Of a stretch of 64,000 nt of DNA, positions 34,117 to 45,769 are shown one piece after another. How positions within the stretch are numbered: the stretch's first letter is position 1; each line of letters opens with the position of its first letter. The stretch comes from Ipomoea triloba. Taxonomy: Eukaryota > Streptophyta > Magnoliopsida > Solanales > Convolvulaceae. The stretch is from positions 23,044,912-23,108,911 of the forward strand of contig NC_044924.1 of the NCBI RefSeq assembly GCF_003576645.1, given 5' to 3'. The position numbers and the translations under genes are program-made. A model generated the notes under the pieces. It saw only the letters and a program-made list of their open reading frames with translations, was not told where the DNA came from and did not search any database.

Positions 34117-35197
34117 TATGTTGTGCCCTTCAAGTTCCCCAACGAATTTGTTTTTTCATTTGGCTTGTCATGCACAATAAAATTATGACAAATGTGGAAC
34201 GGGCGAGACGCAAGTTGACCTCTAATGTGTGTTGTGTTTTTTGGGCAGGACAACCGGAGAGCTGTGAGCATCTTTTTAGATATTGTAAGGAGGCCCACAG
34301 CATTTGGCGTGCTGCTCTTAGTCAGACGGTGTTGAACAATCTGCAGCGTCTCAGCTGGGAGGAATGGCTGTCTGCGCAAATCAGAGGGGAGTCTATTTTG
34401 GGATTCGATAACACTTGGCCGGCGAGGTTCGCTTTACGCCTCTGGTGGATTTGGAAGTGGCGTAACAATGTAATTTTCAACGACAAGCATACTCCCACCA
34501 GTGACAAATTAGATTGGTTGGGGAGGCAGGACGCAGAAGTCAAGTATGCTTTCAATAGGCAGCAAATCCCCGGGGTTCGTAATGGCGTTTATGTTGATAC
34601 TTTTGTCTCTTGGAAAAAACCCGAGTATGGATGGGTCAAGCTAAGTGTCGATGGCAGCGTTGCTCACACCACGGGCCTTGCGGGGTGTGGGGGTGTGTTG
34701 CGGGATGCGAACGGTGACTGGATTGACGGCTTCGTGTGTCATATTGGAAGGTGTTCTGTTCAGGAGGCGGAAGCTTGGGGGATCCTTCAAGGCCTACGTC
34801 TGGCGTCTACAAGGGGAATTAGTGATCTTATTGTTGAATGTGACTCCAGCAAATTGGTGTACAACCTGCAGAACCGGAATCTAGTCTATGGGCATAACAA
34901 TAATATCCTTCCTAGATGTCTCGGGGTCATGGCTAGCTTCCGCAATGTCCGAATCACGCATGTGTACAGGGAACAGAATAGGCTCGAGGATGCCCTTGCG
35001 AAGCAGGGTTTGTCATATCATAATGGGTTTACTTGTTTGCCTGCGGCCCCAAGTGAGGTGCATGGTTTTCTTCATGACAACCGACTCGGGGTCAGCTTTC
35101 TTAGGAGAATCCCTTCTGTAGGGGGGGCTAGTTTTATTTCTGGTGTCTTCTTTGTTGCTACGGGTTTGAACCCCTCTCTTTGGAACAAAAAAAAAAG
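34117..35197 (+). mobile_element. 5'-truncated L1-type LINE with A-tail and 23-bp target-site duplication
   Basis: The insert is flanked by the same 23 bp at 34094-34116 and 35198-35220 (contains GGATAATAGTATAATATG) and ends in an A tract. The uninterrupted site exists in S2 at about 63713-63740. Heavy 5' truncation, target duplication and A-tail are the signature of target-primed reverse transcription. Confidence 0.93.
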
Positions 35198-35216
35198 AAG
35201 AAGGATAATAGTATAA
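34119..35216 (+). pseudogene. LINE ORF2 C terminus: zinc-binding (zf-RVT-like) region and RNase H
   Basis: Open from the truncation point (CALQVPQRICFFIWLVMHNK) through a Cys/His region (residues about 20-50 after ATG 34170: CCVFWAGQPESCEHLFRYC, IWRAAL), as in the zf-RVT segment of plant LINEs. The RNase H domain then shows its acidic residues in KLSVDGSVAH, VQEAEAWGILQGL, LIVECDSSKL and RLEDALAKQG. Endonuclease and RT are missing. No stop occurs before the A tract; the frame runs through it into the duplicated target and stops at 35216. The RNase H itself has no visible lesion, suggesting a fairly recent insertion. Confidence 0.88.
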
Positions 35217-35339
35217 TATGCGCACGTGCGTGTGTGCATATATATAGGTGTAAGAGCAACCCGTTGATGGGTTTTGAGTCGATTTTTGTGGCCTCACTTT
35301 TTTCTAAAAATTGAAATTTTAAAATAATATTAAAAATTA

Positions 35340-35570
35340 GAGTAGTCACAAGTGGGAGCGTGCGATGTACGTGGATTGATGTGGTTGTATTTGAGCGATT
35401 TGTAATCCTAAATATATTTGTGCACCATTGACAACAGGTGAGAGAAATGCACCTTGTCTTATATGATGCTCAAAATTGTAAATAAGTTGTTCGGTGTTTG
35501 AAAAAAAAATCCTAAACTTGACAAACCACTAGCTTCCAAATATTGATTGAACCATCTGCATTCGTATGTA
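35340..35570 (-). pseudogene. B-type zinc-finger remnant
   Basis: 3' part of a B unit up to NIWKLVVC-equivalent sequence; the start is lost at the junction with the unrelated segment beginning near 35571. Equivalent to 63790-64000. Confidence 0.65.
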
Positions 35571-36020
35571 AGCTAATACCCTCACAAATTCTTTGTACAT
35601 TTTGATATGTTCAACTCACAAAATTCATTACAAATTTAGTTATTGAAAAGACTAAATTCAATCAATCAAGGCGAAATATTACATTGGAAGGCAACAATGT
35701 GCACTACAAGGCACAAAGATGTGCAATCGAAACAATTATGATACCAAAAATGATAGTTATTCAACTTCATCGTTATTGAAACAATTACTTTCACAAATAT
35801 TTTGTACATTTTGATATGTTAAACTCACAAATTTCATTAGAAATTTTGTTATTGATGAAAATATTAAATTCAATAAGCCATTAGAAACTGTTTGCTCTAA
35901 AAGTGATAAAAAATGCACTCGAAGAAGAAAAAATATGCACTGGAAGTATTAAAATAATGCACCAAAAGACAAAAAAAAAATTAATTTACTTGCACAAAAT
36001 TACCGTAATTCCATGCACAG
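35571..36020. other. unassigned insert with internal repeat
   Basis: No gene. A segment of about 45 bp (tttgtacattttgatatgtt) occurs at 35592 and 35802, and the word tgcac recurs many times. Not found elsewhere in the window; origin unknown. Confidence 0.5.
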
Positions 36021-36585
36021 CAGACGTGCGATGGTATTAACTCACCCTAAGGGACTTGCGATGGGCGTGCCTTGTGCGTTTAACGCACACTAGGATGCAT
36101 ATTTTTGTATTTTTTTTCAAGTTGGAGCACAAGGATGCGTTTAAGCGTGGATCACTGGTTGGCAAGTCATATGGATGGCAGTGAAATTTTTAATTCTATA
36201 AATTACATTAAATAGTATTAGTGAAATATTTAATTCCATAAATTACATTAAATAGTATTATTAACCCATATCCGCTACCAATAAAAATTTATATAATCTT
36301 TGACACGAGAACAATAATACATATACATATACATAGGTGTAAATTGTAAGGGTCCACAAAAAAACGCGTACTCTCACTTAGAATGGAACTTAAAAGTATT
36401 AGCAGAAAAAAGGAACATTAATAAGAGGAAAGTTTGACAGAATGAAGGATAATAGTATAATACGCGCATGCGCGTTTGTGTATATATAGGTGTAAGGGAA
36501 ACCCGTTGATGGTTTTGAGTAGATTTTTGTGGCCTCACTTTTTTTTTTTTAATTTGAAATTTTAAAATATTATTAAAAAGAGTTA
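36020..36585. other. A'-unit upstream region without its gene
   Basis: Shares the cgtttaacgcacactaggat spacer, the gatcactggttggcaagtca segment and the gtgtatatataggtgtaagg motif with the units at 32240, 52390 and 61970, but no zinc-finger sequence is attached. Confidence 0.6.
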
Positions 36586-39250
36586 ATAACCAAAATGGTC
36601 CCTCGACTATGTTGTAATTACCAATTTGGTACTCGACTATCATTCTTACACAATTAAGTCCTCAACTATGTCGTAATTACCAATGTGGGGCCATGGTTGT
36701 CCATGAGGGACGATATCCAGATTAAGTGTGGGGGGTACTATTTCTGATGACATTTGGATGAAGTTTGCTTGAAGGACTCAATTTGCAGCAGAAGGTAATG
36801 TGCTTTCCTTGTGTTGTGGCTATGACCATTTTTCTTTTCTACTGGTTTGTGGTTTGTTTTGGTGGTACTTGTGCAGCCTAGCTTGTCAGGGATGAATCAA
36901 GGTTGAGCTTGTGTTTAATTCAGTTTCTTGCCAATAATTGGGTTAACCTCTAACCTAAATGTTTCTCCTGTGTGTTATGCATTGCTAGTGAAGGCTTATG
37001 TGGGATTCCGGTGATACCTGTTCTGTCATAGCTTGTCTCAGTGCTCTCATAGTGAAATCTAGAATTTGCATGCTTTGAAGTGATTTAGGCCATTGTTGTT
37101 AGACCAAGCCTTTAAACCTACCCTGTGTTACAATTATTTTCCCTAGTTGTCCCCTTTGAGCCTTGTTTTTGTTTAATAAGTGCAAAAGCACTTAACCCCG
37201 TTCTTTGTATTGTTTTTCTTGTTTAGCCCTATCATTTAACCCTTAGCCCTTAGCCATATATTTTCCATTCACCCTTAGAGAGAATGTAGCATTTGTTCTT
37301 TAATTTAGAGGAGACTTACCTTTTTGAGCTTACTTTTGATAGAGTTATTCATGTTATCTTTGTCCTAGTGTGGGGGTGTGGTGAAGGAATTGTTTGGTTA
37401 ATTGAATTGAAGGAATGAAAATGTTGGTAAATTGAAAAGAAAAAAAAAACAAAAAAAAAAGAGAAAAGAATTGTGGTTGAGAAAAGAAAGAAAAAGAAGG
37501 ATGAATAAAAGTACAAGTCAGGTTGCTGGAATAATTGTCTTCACCCCCACTAGTGTAGAATACTCTTGTGTTTCCAATTATGTTTTGCTCTCTTGATTCA
37601 TATTCTCCATGTCTCCTCTAAGTTTAGTTGTGAATAGGTGTGAAATTCTCTCTCTTTTGTGCATTTTTCCATACCCCTTCTTTGTTTAGCCACTCGCCCT
37701 TAGCCCCATTACAAGCCGAATAAAGACCTATTTGATCTTAGCATGCAGTTTTAGAGTGATCTATGTGAGTATGAAAGGCATGTCTTTGGGAGTTCATCTT
37801 AAGCCAAGTCTTGCATAATCTCAACTGAGTACATGTGCATACAGGGTCCTAATCTACCTTAATTCTGGTGCCCGGTTATTGGCCTGAGAGGGGAACTCAC
37901 TTGTGATTCCGAGATGATTCTTGAAGCAGGTTAGGTTGCATGAGTTGGTTGGTGGAATGATTGGTTGAGCAGGAAGGAAATGTGATCAGTTGCAGTGCGT
38001 GGAGGGTAGATTATCCTGGGTAATTGCTTGAGGACAAGCAAAAGTTCTAGTGTGGGGAGTTGATATCTACTATTTTGTACAATAATTCACCTCTTATTTT
38101 AGTTGTATTTTCCTTATCCTAGTGAAACTGGGAATGGTTTGTGTGTTATATTGTCCAAGTGTTGAATAATCTACAAGGAACAATAAAGGAAGAATTTTGA
38201 AACATTTTGGACAAGTTCTGGAAGAAAAGGAAATTACAAGGAAGAAAGGAAACAAGAGTACAAATTGGAAAAGAATTGGAAGTTGCTTAATGGGCCAAGG
38301 CCCATCTATCTCCTATATATTCTACCTATTCTCTACAATTGAAAGGAGGTCCCCTTACAGAGTTCCCAACCCTAGTTAGTTTTAGTTTATTTTTCCCTTC
38401 TCTTTATATTTCCCTAGCATAGTTTAGACTAGTTATATATTAGATTATTTAATTTCAAGCTTGGAATCTCGGATTGAAGTTGGATTTGTTCTTTATCAGT
38501 TAAGTTCTCTTATTCTTTAATTTACTTTCTCCTCAGATTTCTTGCAATGTTTATGGTTATTTATTATTGCTTTGTTTTGATGCATGAGTAGTTAGCTTTT
38601 GGATTTGGATTGGGGTTCTATTGCTATTATAGATGCTAGATTTGTGATTATTGCATAAAGGGAAATAATTGTTTACCTAGGGTTTATATTTGAGTTGGAT
38701 TATATTTTCCTCTTATTGATAATTGATGCGCAGCTTTTATTGATTTGTTTTGGAGAGGATTTCATCACAACGAAAGTTGGGTGAAAGACTCAGCCTAACC
38801 AATTTCAACCCAATTTTTCCTACTATGAGAATATGGGTAATTTGGGGGCTTATAATGCTTTTGTGTTTTAAGGTTATGATTGATGCATCACGAAAGTGGG
38901 GCAATCTTAGCCTAATTCTTGTTATTGATTACGAAAGTAGCTAACTTGAATTCTTGAGTGCATTGCCAATAAATCCCTTGGTTAATTGTTTTTCCCTAAT
39001 TTTGAGATTGTTAGAGCATCAAGATTGCAATACCCCTAATCTGACCCCACTCTTTTATCATATAGTTATTTCCCTGTTTAATTTGCATTCCTTTTATTTC
39101 CCATATTTAATTATAATTTACTTGGATTATAGTGAATTCCAATACTTTAGTGCCTAGGATTTAATAATTCACATAATACGTGCCATAGCCCCAATCCTCA
39201 GCGAAACGACGTTTACACCCTCTTTTTACACTCACAATTATACATCATCA
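36586..39250 (+). mobile_element. 3' part of an Athila/Tat-like LTR retrotransposon with one LTR
   Basis: Non-coding 3' region with polypurine-rich sequence agtgtggggagt directly before an LTR beginning TGATATCTAC at 38061. The phrase gcttgaggacaagcaaaagt before the PPT is typical of the 3' region of plant gypsy elements. Upstream, a similar aagtgtggggggt occurs at 36725. No gag or pol remains. Flanks belong to different array units (left a B-type spacer, right a C-type spacer), so the insertion was followed by deletion or recombination. Confidence 0.7.
38061..39250 (+). repeat. LTR of the 36586 element
   Basis: TG...CA boundaries (TGATATCTAC ... ATACATCATCA), 1190 bp. A TATA-like tatatat at 38314-38320 lies in plus orientation. 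The right edge is set by resumption of the C-unit spacer gtctccagctagcgacc, also seen at 27918 and 59441. Confidence 0.65.
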
Positions 39251-39599
39251 GTCTCCAGCTAGCGACCACAAAAATTATGCAGTGGTTTGGCGCGTGCAAT
39301 ACACGTGTGCGCACTATATGGGTAATTTTTTATTTGTTAATTTGTTGTTTTGAAAAAACATGCATGATGTGTATGTAGTAGCGAATTCCCTCTCTCCTCT
39401 ACACTATGGGCCCTCATGCTCTCACAAAGTGATCGTTTTAACCTAGCCACAAACAGAATCTATCATATTTAACAAGAAATGTTGTATTATGAAAATTTCA
39501 AGGGCAACCAAATAATACTTTTATAAAATTTTCTCCCTTTTAAAGAGTGATATTGCATTTTCGCATATACAATATTTAAATATACTGATGAAATAAAGA

Positions 39600-39965
39600 T
39601 GTAGTAGTTTGACCCTAACTCATGTCCCATCAACAAGATTTGATGTCACTCTTAGTCGATGACGACCTGTAGCAGTGCCATTGGGTAGTAAACTAGTAAA
39701 TATTATTGCATTCGCATTTTTTGCAAAAAGCGAAGTATATTGATGCAATCGAATTTGGGAGATTTCAAATTCAAAAGATATTTGTGCATCACTAAGTGCA
39801 TGTGAGAGGACCACGACTTGTCTTACATATGATGTTCAAATTGGTACAAAAGTTGGGAGAAAGATATCACAAACTCGACAAATCACTGGATTCCAAATAT
39901 TGCTTGGAACAACTACATTTGTATATTTGGAATTCAAACAATTTACTAAAATGGCAATGTTAGAA
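39600..39965 (-). pseudogene. C-type zinc-finger pseudogene
   Basis: Best-preserved C unit. In shifted frames it encodes an ICRVCDIF finger start, then VVLSHALSDAQISFEFEISQ and ATGRHRLRVTSNLVDGT-stop. Start region and finger are separated by frame breaks. Relatives are at 28280 and 59810. Confidence 0.6.
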
Positions 39966-40329
39966 CTTAAAAGTAATATTATAAATTAGAGAGGTCTCCA
40001 GCTAGCGACCACTCCAATTATGTAGTGGTTTGGCACGTGCAACACACGTGTGCAGACTTTTTAAATTTGTTTTTTTTTTTTTGAGAAAAACATGCATGAT
40101 GGTATATGTAGCAGCAAATTCCCTTCTCCCCTCTTCACTATGACCCCAGATGCTCTCACAAAGTGACCGTTTTAATTAACCTAGCTACAAACAAAATCTT
40201 TCATATTTAACAGAAGATGTTATATTATGAAAATTTTCAAGAACAACAAAATAATAATTTTATAAAACTGTCTCATTTTCCCCTCATGAATTGTCACATA
40301 TATGCTCAAAATTACTAAAACAAAATTTC

Positions 40330-41990
40330 CATAATTACACAAAGTGCACATTAGGCCAAAAATTGAAAAATGTAATAATTATTAATTTAAAGGTTAGAAG
40401 TTTGAATGTTAAATGACACAAAAATTTAATATTTATAAATATTATTTAAATAATAAATGGGTTGGTGGGCTAGTGCATTTAGCTCAATAACCCACAATGT
40501 GGTAGGCCGATCAATTGTTATGCCATGGACCCGGGTCCACCTCGCAAGGTGTACCTAGGTGAGTTCACAATTTTAGAACTCTATGTTCACAATTTTAGAA
40601 CTCTATATTCACAATTTTTTATAGGTAATTACGATATACTATTTACCATCTAAATAACCTGTGGTAATTACCAACCGTATTTAACATCTAAATTCATTTA
40701 AACATAGAGATTTCCACCGTATTTAACATCTAAATTCATTTAAACATAGAGATTTCCTATGGATGGGGTGGGTTCGAGTCTCAGTGGAGGCGATGTTCAC
40801 TCTTTGTGTGTGGGTTCGAGTCTCAGTGGAGGCGATGTTCACTCTTTGTGTTTCAGCAGGTTAAAAAAGTAGTTATAAACAGATACTACATTGTAACAGA
40901 GTCAATTGTACTAAAAAAACATAGATATTTCCTTATTACGAGGATTTTATATAATTTTTACTTCAAATAATATCAATTACCCATGCACTCCCTTTGATTA
41001 CTTTTGAATAAAATCTTAAATATTATGCAATTAAGGAATTAATACTTTTCGTAATATAAATTTTTTATAATCAGTTAAGGAAATTGATAATACACATATT
41101 ACGTCAATAATTAAAGGAGATTAAAAAATTTTTGATAAGTATTCGCATTCACAGATTATTACGCTAATTCACATATTATTACGTCCATACAATTATGCAA
41201 ATTATTTCAATTCACAGATTATTACACATATAAAATTATGCTAATGGTTACTTTTGAATAAAATCTTAAATGTTATGCAATTAAGGAATTAATACTTTTC
41301 TTAATATAAATTTTTTATAATCAGTTAAGGAAATTGATAATACACATATTACGTCCATAATTAAATGAAATTAATTATACATACACATATTATTTTATTA
41401 AAATAATATGTACTTCTTAATTACCATAATTATTCAGATTACATGGAATTCATAATTAGCATAATATTAATAAAGAATAGTATATACTCATTAATTAGCA
41501 TATAGTAATCATAATAAAACTATATCATTTTTATTGGAATTAATGATAAATTTTTTCTGCCCATGTGAAAAATTAAGTATACACATATTACGGTCCACAA
41601 TTAGAAGTAGATTATCACCTATTAGAGTCTAAATCTACTCGATCATACAAGATTTAAAATTTACAACTTTTGATTTCTAAATATAATTCACTTTATTATT
41701 ATTCATATTGTTGGAATTATATTATATATGAAATAGAATTAATAATAAATCAATTTAACTATGTAAATTTTGTTTGTAAATTTATCTAATTGTGTACTAG
41801 ATTAGGACCATATCATATCCATACAAAATTTTAATTTTAATTTTGTATGAACAAAATTGCATGAACAAATATATGAAAGTCCCAACTATATTACTATATT
41901 GTACATTTTAAATTCTTTTTATTTTTTCTAATTCTTTATTTAAATTAATGATAACATAATTTCTTTCTTGCATTTCACGAGTATAAGATA
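40330..41990. other. AT-rich spacer, no gene
   Basis: Holds a ttcacaatttta repeat block (40562-40620), a 42-bp tandem duplication (40681-40758), a SINE copy and a direct repeat of about 118 bp (40998-41115 and 41248-41365, ttacttttgaataaaatctt). Nothing coding. Confidence 0.6.
40759..40918 (+). mobile_element. SINE copy, 5'-truncated, with internal duplication
   Basis: Same family as 22184: B-box region gggttcgagtctcagtggag, then gtagttataaacagatacta and the end GTACTAAAAAAA. Flanked by acatagagatttcct (40744-40758) and acatagatatttcct (40919-40933), a 14/15 target duplication. The B-box segment is duplicated with a 42-bp period. Confidence 0.8.
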
Positions 41991-42393
41991 GTTTTAATAA
42001 AAATAAAATGCTTATTAGGTAAAATCCCCAAATCGGAATCATAATCAAAATAAATAAACAAATAAAATTTTCTTTTATATCGATCTATCTTAAAAAATTT
42101 TGAGCAGAACAATCCAAAATCTTTTACGAAGAAAAAAAAAAAGACCAAGAAAAATTGTAAAGAAGACACCCTGTTTTCACCCCACATTATCCTATAGGAG
42201 GGTTTTTCTAGCAACTTCTGCCCACGATCACACAACAATGATTTACTCATCAGATAATCTGCCGCCGCCTTGTTTTATTCCTGAAAGATGTGACAAAATT
42301 AATATATTTTATACAAAAGTAAAATGCTAATTTGAAATTAAGTACACAAATAAACATTTGTATTGAATAAGAATTTCCAACTACCCATGAAAA

Positions 42394-42858
42394 TTAATAA
42401 TCCTTCCAAAGCTTTAAGTTTAGGTCCACCTTGTCATCTTCTTCTTCGCTGTCCATAATAACAACCTCTTCAATAGGCTTTTCTAGTTTCTTGACCAAAG
42501 GTTTGGTAACCGGCACTGAAAATTGAGGGCTTGGTACATTTCTATGTAACATAGAATGACAAATTTGATTTTGGGGTATTTGGGGCATGAGGGTTGGTTG
42601 GTTGGGATTCCCAGGCCTATTTGTTGCGGATTGAGCAATAGGAATAGATCTACCATTGTGATTTATAAATGAAGTCGCGCCATCTACCTTGTGAGTCTGG
42701 TAATGAAGTAAAAGACCTACAGAATTCGAACAAACTTGATCACATACTCGACAAACTATTGGCCTCCGATCAAGCAACCATTGGTAATTAAATTCATCGG
42801 TTGACTTGCCGCTGGGCGGCGCAAAGTTAAAAGTTTGACCACTACCGTCGTTTGACAT
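42394..42858 (-). CDS. small single-C2H2 zinc-finger protein with C-terminal EAR motif (154 aa)
   Basis: This is the only intact gene seen. ATG at 42858 (MSNDGSGQTF) was chosen because it is the first ATG, is conserved in all A-type copies and lies about 45 bp from the expected cap site. One classical finger spans residues 36-56: Cys36-x2-Cys39-x12-His52-x3-His56 (CRVCDQVCSNSVGLLLHYQTH). It lacks the QALGGH signature usual in plant C2H2 fingers. A Pro/Gln/Asn-rich middle (75-118) is followed by an acidic stretch (136-143) and DLNLKL at 145-150, an EAR-type motif (LxLxL/DLNxxL class). In plants EAR motifs recruit TOPLESS-type corepressors, so a nuclear transcriptional repressor is the likely role. 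DNA binding by a single atypical finger is inference. It has no intron in this reading. Degenerate relatives fill the surrounding 46 kb. Confidence 0.85.
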   Translation of the reverse strand: MSNDGSGQTFNFAPPSGKSTDEFNYQWLLDRRPIVCRVCDQVCSNSVGLLLHYQTHKVDGATSFINHNGRSIPIAQSATNRPGNPNQPTLMPQIPQNQICHSMLHRNVPSPQFSVPVTKPLVKKLEKPIEEVVIMDSEEEDDKVDLNLKLWKDY

Positions 42859-42921
42859 AATAGTGTACTCACGAAATGGAAGCACTAGAGAGGATTTTTG
42901 GTGTGGGAGGCTTTAACCGCG

Positions 42922-42936
42922 GACGTCATATTTATA
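42922..42936 (-). promoter_or_regulatory. TATA box with adjoining TGACGTC motif of the intact gene
   Basis: The minus strand reads TATAAATATGACGTC: a TATA box about 70 bp upstream of the ATG overlapping an ACGT-core bZIP-type motif. The same combination stands before the A-type copies at 19786, 21440, 51640 and the hairpin units, so it is the ancestral promoter of the subfamily. Confidence 0.6.
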
Positions 42937-42959
42937 CACATATACAAGTGAAATTAAAG

Positions 42960-44480
42960 CGTGTTGTGGGCAATAAATTTATTTATCATTATTATATAAT
43001 ACGGAGTAGAAAATAGTCAAAATACTAAAGTATAAAACTCTCATTCCATGTTTTGGTTTTAATAAAGGAAAAAGAAAAAGAATTAAAAAAATGTTATAAT
43101 TCTTTTTGATTAGTGAAAGCACACGTACTGCATTAAAGAGAGGGTGAAAAAAATAGAATAAAAATTAAAAATAAATGTAATATTACCCTTATATAATTCT
43201 CATAATCTATTTCTTTGACTCGATTATGCAGAAATTTGTGCACCATTAAATAGCTCATTAATTGCTTGCATTAATATAGTATTTTATTAAAGAGTAGATC
43301 CATCAAAATTTGTACTCAAAAAAAAAAAAAAAAGATCATCAAAATTTAATAAGAAATTTATTACTATCTTCTTTTGGAATTCTCAAGTATTAATATGATA
43401 TCTAAAAGATTTTGAATTTAATTTGTTATCATATTCACATATTGTCAATCAGGGCAAGGACATGAATTCATCTGCAAAATAAGAAATAGAATAATATTTT
43501 CACCAAAATAAGTTTATTTAATTTTTAAATTTATTTTTATTCTGCGAAATACTCTATTCCCTTTACAGTACAAATTATACAATGGCCATTTGCAAAGGGA
43601 CCGTGATATTAGCTATATATTCATTGGGTCTGCAAATATAGTCATAATGTAATTAATAAATCAAAATTAATCATATTGGATATAATTTAAGCGTGGATCA
43701 CTGCTGGTTGGCAAGTCATATGGATGGCAGTGAAATATTTAATTCTATAAATTACAGTATATAGTATTAGTGAATTATTTAATTCTCTAAATTACATTAA
43801 ATAGTACGTATTCTTAACCAATATCCGCTACCAATAAAAAATTTATATAATCTTTGACTTTTCATTGATTAAATATAAGAAAATATTACAAATTCTTAGC
43901 ATCGTATTAGCCCAAAAATAAAATTAAAAAAATAGTAGTACATATTATACTATTAATATAATTTATAAAAGATTATAAATATATCTCTGAAATTTTTCAT
44001 TTCCAAAGACAATTATACAAACATCATTATAGATTTTTCCATAAACATGGTATATAACTATAAATAATTTTAAATTGTACTAATACTAATTTAGATAATA
44101 TAAAATACTATTTATTTAATTTTTCAGAAACAAAACAAACAATTTTTTGGCAAATTAACCCTTTAGTTATAAAATTCTAATAACGTAATGCACAAAAGAT
44201 TTGAAACATTTGAGAGAAATGTGTTGTTTATAATCCATAGGCAAAAAAGTGGATTATACTCTTAAGTTATATCTATTTTATCAATTTTATCTTATATTTT
44301 TCTTTTATCAAGACCCGAGTAAAAGAATTTAGTGTAATTTCATCCAATTTAATATTATCATTAAAAAAATTTCAATAATATATATCATTGTTTACCGGAT
44401 TATAAGGAGAAATTAATTGCTAATAACTTGTCATTTAATTTGCATGTATAATGTATATATAAAAATATTTACTTAATTTA
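42960..44480. other. AT-rich spacer shared with array units, no gene
   Basis: The first kilobase matches 33050-34080, 55840-56600 and 62750-63690 (ggttttaataaaggaaaaag, gaatttgtgcgccattaaat-like segment, tcaatcagggtaaggacatg). The rest (about 44000-44480) shows nothing recognisable. Confidence 0.65.
43312..43333 (+). mobile_element. minimal SINE insertion: 3' terminus and A-tail only
   Basis: gtactc followed by about 16 A, flanked by gatccatcaaaattt (43297-43311) and gatcatcaaaattt (43334-43347). The same 3' terminus ends the SINE copies at 40918 and 58065. The uninterrupted site is at 33464 and 56165. Confidence 0.75.
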
Positions 44481-44723
44481 GTTATTTCGTTAAAAAGAAA
44501 ATCATTTATATACAGGGCTGATCGAGATGGGGGACAATGGAGCAGTTAAAAACAATTTTTTAATCGTTGGACCAAAATAATTGAAATTAATCCAAATTAT
44601 TGACAATATGGAAAAGATTTTGACAAAAAGGCATAATATAAGTATACAAAATTGATAATTTTCTTATAATCAACTTGAAAACATAAGTATATGAGGAGTT
44701 CTGCATGGCAACATTGGGGTAGG

Positions 44724-45169
44724 TAGGAGTGTGCAAATTTTGGTAAAAATTTTATTAATTGACCGAATTGAAGAATTTCAATTAACTATTTTTTAACCAA
44801 AATAATTCAGTTCGGTTAATAGTTAAAGATTTTATAAAATTTTGATTAATGGTTAATTCGGTTCAAAAATATCTTTGGTTTACTATTATTTATACTTACA
44901 CTTCTTTAAATTTGTGCTTTTATATTTGTAGTGTTGGTTATTGTATTGCTTTTATATATTTTCTTTATTATTATAGGTATTGATGTAATTGGTAATGTTA
45001 TTTTTTAAAATAATTTAAAGGATTTAAAATTTTAACTAAAAAATCAATTAATCGGTTAACCAACCAATTAATCAAAAAAACTTTGGTTCGATTAACGATT
45101 AAAATTTTAATTTCTTTTATTAATTCAGTTCGGTTGAAACTCTTCGGTTAACCGAATGCACACTCCTAC
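44724..45169. mobile_element. MITE with TAGGAGTGTGCA terminal inverted repeats
   Basis: Ends taggagtgtgca (44724-44735) and tgcacactccta (45158-45169) are perfect inverted repeats. The interior is rich in ggttaac/gttcggtt words that also pair. At 446 bp with no ORF it fits the non-autonomous DNA element class common in plants. Target duplication is not clear. Also present at 46411-46856 through the assembly duplication. Confidence 0.65.
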
Positions 45170-45188
45170 ACTTAGTTCATCTAAATGA

Positions 45189-45345
45189 AGCCCGCATGGG
45201 CAGCTCAACTGGTTACAAGAATGAAGTTTGGGAGAAGAGACCAATGATCGAGTCTCACCAGCAGCAGTGTGGGAGCAACCTCTCAAAGTGAGGGGGGCTT
45301 CTTATGGGCAGTGAGCAAAGGTCTAACACATGTCGTTCTAAGCTG
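45189..45345 (+). mobile_element. second SINE-like tRNA-derived repeat
   Basis: A-box-like GCAGCTCAACTGG and B-box-like GATCGAGTCTC about 40 bp apart, followed by a tRNA-unrelated part (gggagcaacctctcaaagtg). Sequence differs from the 22184 family. The 3' end is not defined. Copy at 46876-47032 by assembly duplication. Confidence 0.5.
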
Positions 45346-45769
45346 ATGGATGTTGAATGTACAATTTATTATTTTATTTTAGACTTTTGAATTTTAAAAA
45401 ATGAACAGCAATCGGTCATCTTCTTGCTGAAAGGCAGCCACACAACGATTGCCCATCAATACAACAAATAACCATGGATGTCTATCCTCTCAAATAAGGT
45501 GATTAGGCTGTCTTTGTTGAGGACCGAGATTTGGACCTCAAAATGACCACCAGTGGTTATTTTATAGAACTTTAAAATATAAAATAATATTTATTAAAAT
45601 ATTATAATGATAAAATAATAAATATTTTTATTTTATTATAAATTGAATATACTATTTTATTTTATTAAATAATATTTGTATAAAATATTGAAAATATTTT
45701 TATTTTATTAAAAAATAAAATAATAAACGATACACTCAACATCTAGCTAAGCTTAATCGCCATGTATTT

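Larger units (their letters stand above)
17511..35570. repeat. segmental duplication copy S1
   Basis: The order of blocks (tgcaagtaa block, GRF fragment, A' and A pseudogenes, B cluster, C pseudogene, A', promoter hairpin, B) is repeated at 49893-64000 in the same orientation. Long stretches, such as 23521-23787 against 54268-54534, differ at one or two bases. Differences include the LINE (34117-35197), the foldback element in the TA run (31961-32139) and the SINE at 22184 in S1 only. A roughly 360-bp deletion near 25529 is also specific to S1. The 1651-bp block at 29931 is probably an assembly duplicate. Confidence 0.88.

Noticed and set aside
34322..35297. Minus- and plus-frame ORFs overlapping the LINE
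   Set aside because: Shadows of the LINE RNase H frame; no independent motifs.
38197..39157. Short plus ORFs within the 38061 LTR
   Set aside because: They lie inside an LTR, have no domain and no similarity to gag or pol.
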